From Desulfobacteraceae bacterium (GTDB lineage: Bacteria > Desulfobacterota > Desulfobacteria > Desulfobacterales > Desulfatirhabdiaceae), in the NCBI GenBank assembly GCA_027325475.1, contig DAIEFO010000069.1, positions 1-9,288 on the forward strand: a stretch of 9,288 nucleotides of DNA, written 5' to 3'. Positions 6,631-9,288 of this stretch are shown here, piece by piece (position 1 is the first letter of the stretch; every line of letters starts with the position of its first letter). The notes below the pieces were generated by a model. The model did not search any database, had not been told where the DNA came from, and saw only the letters and a list, made by a program, of their open reading frames with translations. Made by a program: the position numbers and the translations under genes.

Positions 6631-7884
6631 TCAGCCGGTAATTTTTCGCGTGATGTTATCGTACTGGCGTAATTGTTCTGACATGAATCCCAAGTCTCCA
6701 TCAAAACCGATGGCTCTTTCAGGACACACCAGAAAACAATAAAGGCATTCGATGCAATTTGTGTCTTTTCCGACAAGCGCACGGGGAACTTTCAAGCCCA
6801 ATGGACAATAATCAGAACATTTACAGCATCCTGAAACGCAACGATCTGCACGGAAAGTCAGACAGTTCAACATCATTTCTTTCTGGATGAAATTGTCCTG
6901 ACGAAGTCCGGATAAAAACAGCAAATGCCCAAAGAATTGGGTGGACGCCATCCACGAAAACAGCGCCGTGTTGCGAACTGCAAGAAAATATTTTTGCCGT
7001 TTGGGGTTGTGAATGAAAGAAGCCGGAAAATGCGCTTTGGGTTTTTTAAAATGTCTGACCAGTCCATCAACATCCAGATTTTTTAGAGAACGGATGTGGG
7101 CTGGACCGATCAGGCCACGGGATTCAGCAACAGACAGCGTCCGAATATCGCGGTAATCGAATCCGGCAAGCCTGGCACACACCATGTCCAGCAGGTAGGG
7201 ATCGGTTCCTCCGAGAATCAGCCCCATGTTCAATGGAACGCCTCTTGTTGGCCCCAGACCTTCCATGGCGATCAAACCATCGATGATATGCAGATGGGGC
7301 TGAACCTGCTGGTTGAGATTGATGATGTTTTTGGCCAGGTCCTGGTGCGTTTTTTTCTTGTTCTCCTGACCTACCAGACATCCCATCAGATTTTTCAGGC
7401 AGATGCTCATTCCAATTTCAAAATGGGTTTTTATCTTCGGCAAATTAATAAAACAGTCGGTTTCAAAACAGGTTTCGGCAACTCCGGCACGAATACCGTT
7501 TTCAAAGGCGATAAATCGAGGGTGATCCTGATTCAGATCGAAAATGTTCACCCCAAAGTAATGAGCCAGCCGATCCACTTTCAGGCGGGATATCACATTG
7601 ATACCGTTGCGGTAATATCCGCTGTTGGTTCCTTCTCCGATGGTAATATTCCGGTATCCGGCGTCTTTGAGGAAACGAAGTACGGCGGCAATCAATCGCA
7701 AATCTGTAGTGTTGCCGGTCAGCGCATTCATATTGGCGTTCAGATTGGGTTTGAGCAAAATCCGTGCATCTTTGGATGTCGGCAGCACATGTACAAATTT
7801 CCCGAAAATATTCAGAACGGCATCATTAATTTCCTGAACAGAAAGCGCTTTTCTGATTTCAACGCACATGATTGTTATCCCCAT
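6631..7884 (-). CDS. DUF362 protein with C-terminal two-cluster ferredoxin domain
   Basis: The 417-residue protein belongs to the DUF362 family, whose biochemical role is not established. Recognisable family elements are LLKPNLN (43-49), GEGTNSG (83-89), PKIKTH (149-154), LKNLMG (163-168), DGLIAMEGLGP (202-212) and DPYLLD (228-233). The C-terminal 70 residues hold two 4Fe-4S motifs: CxxxCxxCxxxCP (349/353/356/360, with an extra cysteine at 354) and CxxCxxCxxxCP (377/380/383/387). A hydrophobic stretch at 305-327 separates the two parts and could touch the membrane. The longest reading uses ATG at 7884, which overlaps the preceding gene by 10 bp. ATG at 7869 has a better GGGGAT-like site about 8 nt upstream and would shorten the protein by 5 residues, so the start is uncertain. 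Its place before a radical SAM gene suggests an electron-transfer or redox role, which is inference. Confidence 0.85.
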   Translation of the reverse strand: MGITIMCVEIRKALSVQEINDAVLNIFGKFVHVLPTSKDARILLKPNLNANMNALTGNTTDLRLIAAVLRFLKDAGYRNITIGEGTNSGYYRNGINVISRLKVDRLAHYFGVNIFDLNQDHPRFIAFENGIRAGVAETCFETDCFINLPKIKTHFEIGMSICLKNLMGCLVGQENKKKTHQDLAKNIINLNQQVQPHLHIIDGLIAMEGLGPTRGVPLNMGLILGGTDPYLLDMVCARLAGFDYRDIRTLSVAESRGLIGPAHIRSLKNLDVDGLVRHFKKPKAHFPASFIHNPKRQKYFLAVRNTALFSWMASTQFFGHLLFLSGLRQDNFIQKEMMLNCLTFRADRCVSGCCKCSDYCPLGLKVPRALVGKDTNCIECLYCFLVCPERAIGFDGDLGFMSEQLRQYDNITRKITG

Positions 7885-9047
7885 TCATTGGATTTCTGTA
7901 TGCCTGTCCGTTTCCACAAAGCAATTGCAGCATCAACGACATCCGTGACGGTTATCATCTTCATGCAATACTGATAAGTGGTGTTCGTACAGGTATGTTC
8001 ATCACACTGATTCCGGCATGCACATGGTTTTTCAATCACAACGGAAGTCGTATTCCACGGGCCCGTCTGGTCTGATTTCGATGGCCCGAAAATGGCGGCC
8101 GTTGGTGTTTTCAACGCTGAAGCGATGTGCATTGGTGCGCTGTCGTTGCATACAAAAAGAGATGCCCTTCGGATAATACCGCTCATGGCTCTCAAATCAA
8201 TTTTTCCTGCAATGATATGAGGACGATGTTTCATCCGGTCGGCGATGCGCTGAATTTCAGTAATCTCTTGGGCGGAACCCAACAGCACCAGTGGCTGCTG
8301 AATTTCGGTCATGATGCGATCGAATGCCGCAGCATAGCCATCATCACTCCAGCGTTTCAGCGGCAATCTGGATCCGGGATGGGCGCACCAGAAAGGCATT
8401 GAAATGTTATTTTCTTCAAAAACTTTCCGGACATGATGTGCTTCTTCCGGAGTTTCATAATCTCCCCAGTCCAGATGGTACTGATCTGTATTTCCACCCA
8501 AAAATTTCACGATATCCAGATGATAATCCACCCGATGGTTGATATGCGGATGAGGAACAACATGCGTCAGGACAAATGAGCCGCCGCCGATGGCATAGCT
8601 TAGCTTGTAACGGGCTTTTATCGGAAAAACCAGAAAAAGCAGATCCCGGATATCTCCACGGGCTTCGATGATCAGATCGAATCGACAATGTATCAGTTTT
8701 CTGATAAATTTCAGATATCCGGCCGGATTTACGGAGTAAAACCAGAAGGGATCGAATTCAAGAACCGAATCGATATCTGGATGGTGTTTCAGCAGAGGCG
8801 CTGCTGCACGCGATGTTAAAAATGAAATCCGGGCTTCCGGGAAACGGTGTTTGAGGGGTTTGATCATCGGCATTGTCATCACTACATCGCCGATATATGC
8901 CGTTCGGATAATCAGGATGCGTTTCACAAATTCCGGCATAATTTCCGTTACCGTATCCGAGTGCCTGAACATCCCGGATACCTGCCTACCGATGGCATCG
9001 GCAATATGCGTTAACAGCAGTTTCTTCCGGTTTACGATGCGATACAT
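7875..9047 (-). CDS. Family 9 glycosyltransferase (heptosyltransferase-like)
   Basis: This 390-residue GT-B enzyme resembles ADP-heptose:LPS heptosyltransferases (WaaC/WaaF/RfaF group). After an N-terminal extension of about 42 residues comes RILIIRTAYIGDVVMTMP (43-60), whose Asp54 matches the conserved catalytic-site Asp of the family. The second half has HPGSR (223-227) followed by KRW (231-233), and NDSAPMH (301-307) then FGPS, the donor-binding region. The C-terminus has a cysteine-rich patch of the kind seen in many GT9 members. It probably adds a heptose or related sugar to a lipid-linked acceptor in the cytoplasm; specificity cannot be read. The ATG at 9047 directly abuts the TGA of the upstream acyltransferase gene. 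An internal ATG at 8939 (Met37) is a possible shorter start but has a poorer context for coupling. Confidence 0.88.
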   Translation of the reverse strand: MYRIVNRKKLLLTHIADAIGRQVSGMFRHSDTVTEIMPEFVKRILIIRTAYIGDVVMTMPMIKPLKHRFPEARISFLTSRAAAPLLKHHPDIDSVLEFDPFWFYSVNPAGYLKFIRKLIHCRFDLIIEARGDIRDLLFLVFPIKARYKLSYAIGGGSFVLTHVVPHPHINHRVDYHLDIVKFLGGNTDQYHLDWGDYETPEEAHHVRKVFEENNISMPFWCAHPGSRLPLKRWSDDGYAAAFDRIMTEIQQPLVLLGSAQEITEIQRIADRMKHRPHIIAGKIDLRAMSGIIRRASLFVCNDSAPMHIASALKTPTAAIFGPSKSDQTGPWNTTSVVIEKPCACRNQCDEHTCTNTTYQYCMKMITVTDVVDAAIALWKRTGIQKSNEWG

Positions 9048-9288
9048 TCAGTTTCGATTCCAGTGTGGGTTACAGGAATGCGGACGTTCGTTTTCAATCA
9101 GTTGTCCGGCTTCAAACCGGTCAAGGAAATGCATATAACCGGGCCATTGGCGTACATAGGCTTCCAGACGCTGAACAAATTTCTGCATGGTCATACGGAT
9201 ATCGGCATGTTCGCTTGAACCTTGATAAATGGGTTGTTCGATGACAATTCGGAACGGTTTTTTGCTCCCAGGAACAATAAACAGGGGT
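9048..9288 (-). CDS. LpxL/HtrB-like lysophospholipid acyltransferase, C-terminal part
   Basis: Reading the minus strand from the window edge gives 79 residues ending at TGA (9048-9050); the catalytic N-terminal part lies outside. The fragment has the pattern of the end of lipid A late acyltransferases: a strand PFRIVIEQPIYQ, then a helix MTMQKFVQRLEAYVRQWPGYMHFLDRF, matching the family's 'Q.....LE..VR..P..W...HRR(W)' ending. The terminal His-Arg-Arg of Escherichia coli-type enzymes is replaced by LDRF. Such proteins transfer an acyl chain to lipid A or a related glycolipid at the inner membrane. It is the first gene seen in the minus-strand operon, and its stop codon abuts the start of the GT9 gene. 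Only the fragment is visible, so the family call is fairly good and the substrate unknown. Confidence 0.7.
   Translation of the reverse strand, partial: PLFIVPGSKKPFRIVIEQPIYQGSSEHADIRMTMQKFVQRLEAYVRQWPGYMHFLDRFEAGQLIENERPHSCNPHWNRN

Noticed and set aside
7096..7974. 292-codon plus-strand reading frame opposite the DUF362 gene
   Set aside because: It lies antisense to a gene with clear family motifs, has no recognisable domain, and its composition is that of a reverse-strand shadow.
7875..9047. Naming the GT9 gene waaC, waaF or waaQ
   Set aside because: The motifs establish the family only. The acceptor and position in the core cannot be decided from sequence alone.

Overview
The window looks like chromosomal DNA from an anaerobic sulfate-reducing bacterium of the Desulfobacterota, probably of the Desulfobacterales type (order-level placement is inference). 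The main reason is a near-complete qmoABC set. It encodes the quinone-interacting membrane-bound oxidoreductase that links the menaquinone pool to adenylylsulfate (APS) reductase. The lipid A-type acyltransferase and heptosyltransferase-like genes on the other side indicate a Gram-negative outer membrane.

Region 1 (1-3964, plus strand) is the qmo operon: the 3' end of qmoA, complete qmoB (768 aa) and complete qmoC (390 aa). qmoA and qmoB are tightly linked, with a Shine-Dalgarno sequence that runs over the qmoA stop codon. qmoB and qmoC are separated by 115 bp that hold a small hairpin followed by a T run, four closely spaced G-tracts, and a strong ribosome binding site. QmoA and QmoB are soluble flavin proteins related to heterodisulfide reductase HdrA. 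QmoB also carries two 4Fe-4S motifs and an MvhD-like tail. QmoC fuses an HdrC-like double 4Fe-4S domain to a haem b membrane domain. Electrons are expected to pass between menaquinol in the membrane (QmoC), the flavins and clusters of QmoA/B, and AprAB. A strong intrinsic terminator follows qmoC, and no qmoD-like gene follows it here.

Region 2 (3965-4097) is a short convergent intergenic gap. It holds the qmo terminator and a second, weaker hairpin that could end the opposing operon.

Region 3 (4098-9288, minus strand) is a tightly packed operon read right to left. It contains an LpxL/HtrB-like acyltransferase (C-terminal 79 residues only), a family 9 (heptosyltransferase-like) glycosyltransferase, a DUF362 protein with a C-terminal two-cluster ferredoxin domain, a cobalamin-binding-type radical SAM enzyme, and a membrane-anchored family 2 glycosyltransferase. 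Junctions are TGA-ATG abutment, a 10-bp overlap (or 5 bp apart if a later start is used), 37 nt and 3 nt, so the five genes are probably co-transcribed and partly translationally coupled. The combination suggests a cell-envelope glycolipid or lipopolysaccharide pathway with an unusual redox or radical tailoring step. The product cannot be read from the sequence. This cassette is the best candidate in the window for an undescribed system.

I saw no tRNA, rRNA, CRISPR array, insertion sequence, attachment site or replication origin. The promoters of both operons must lie outside the window.
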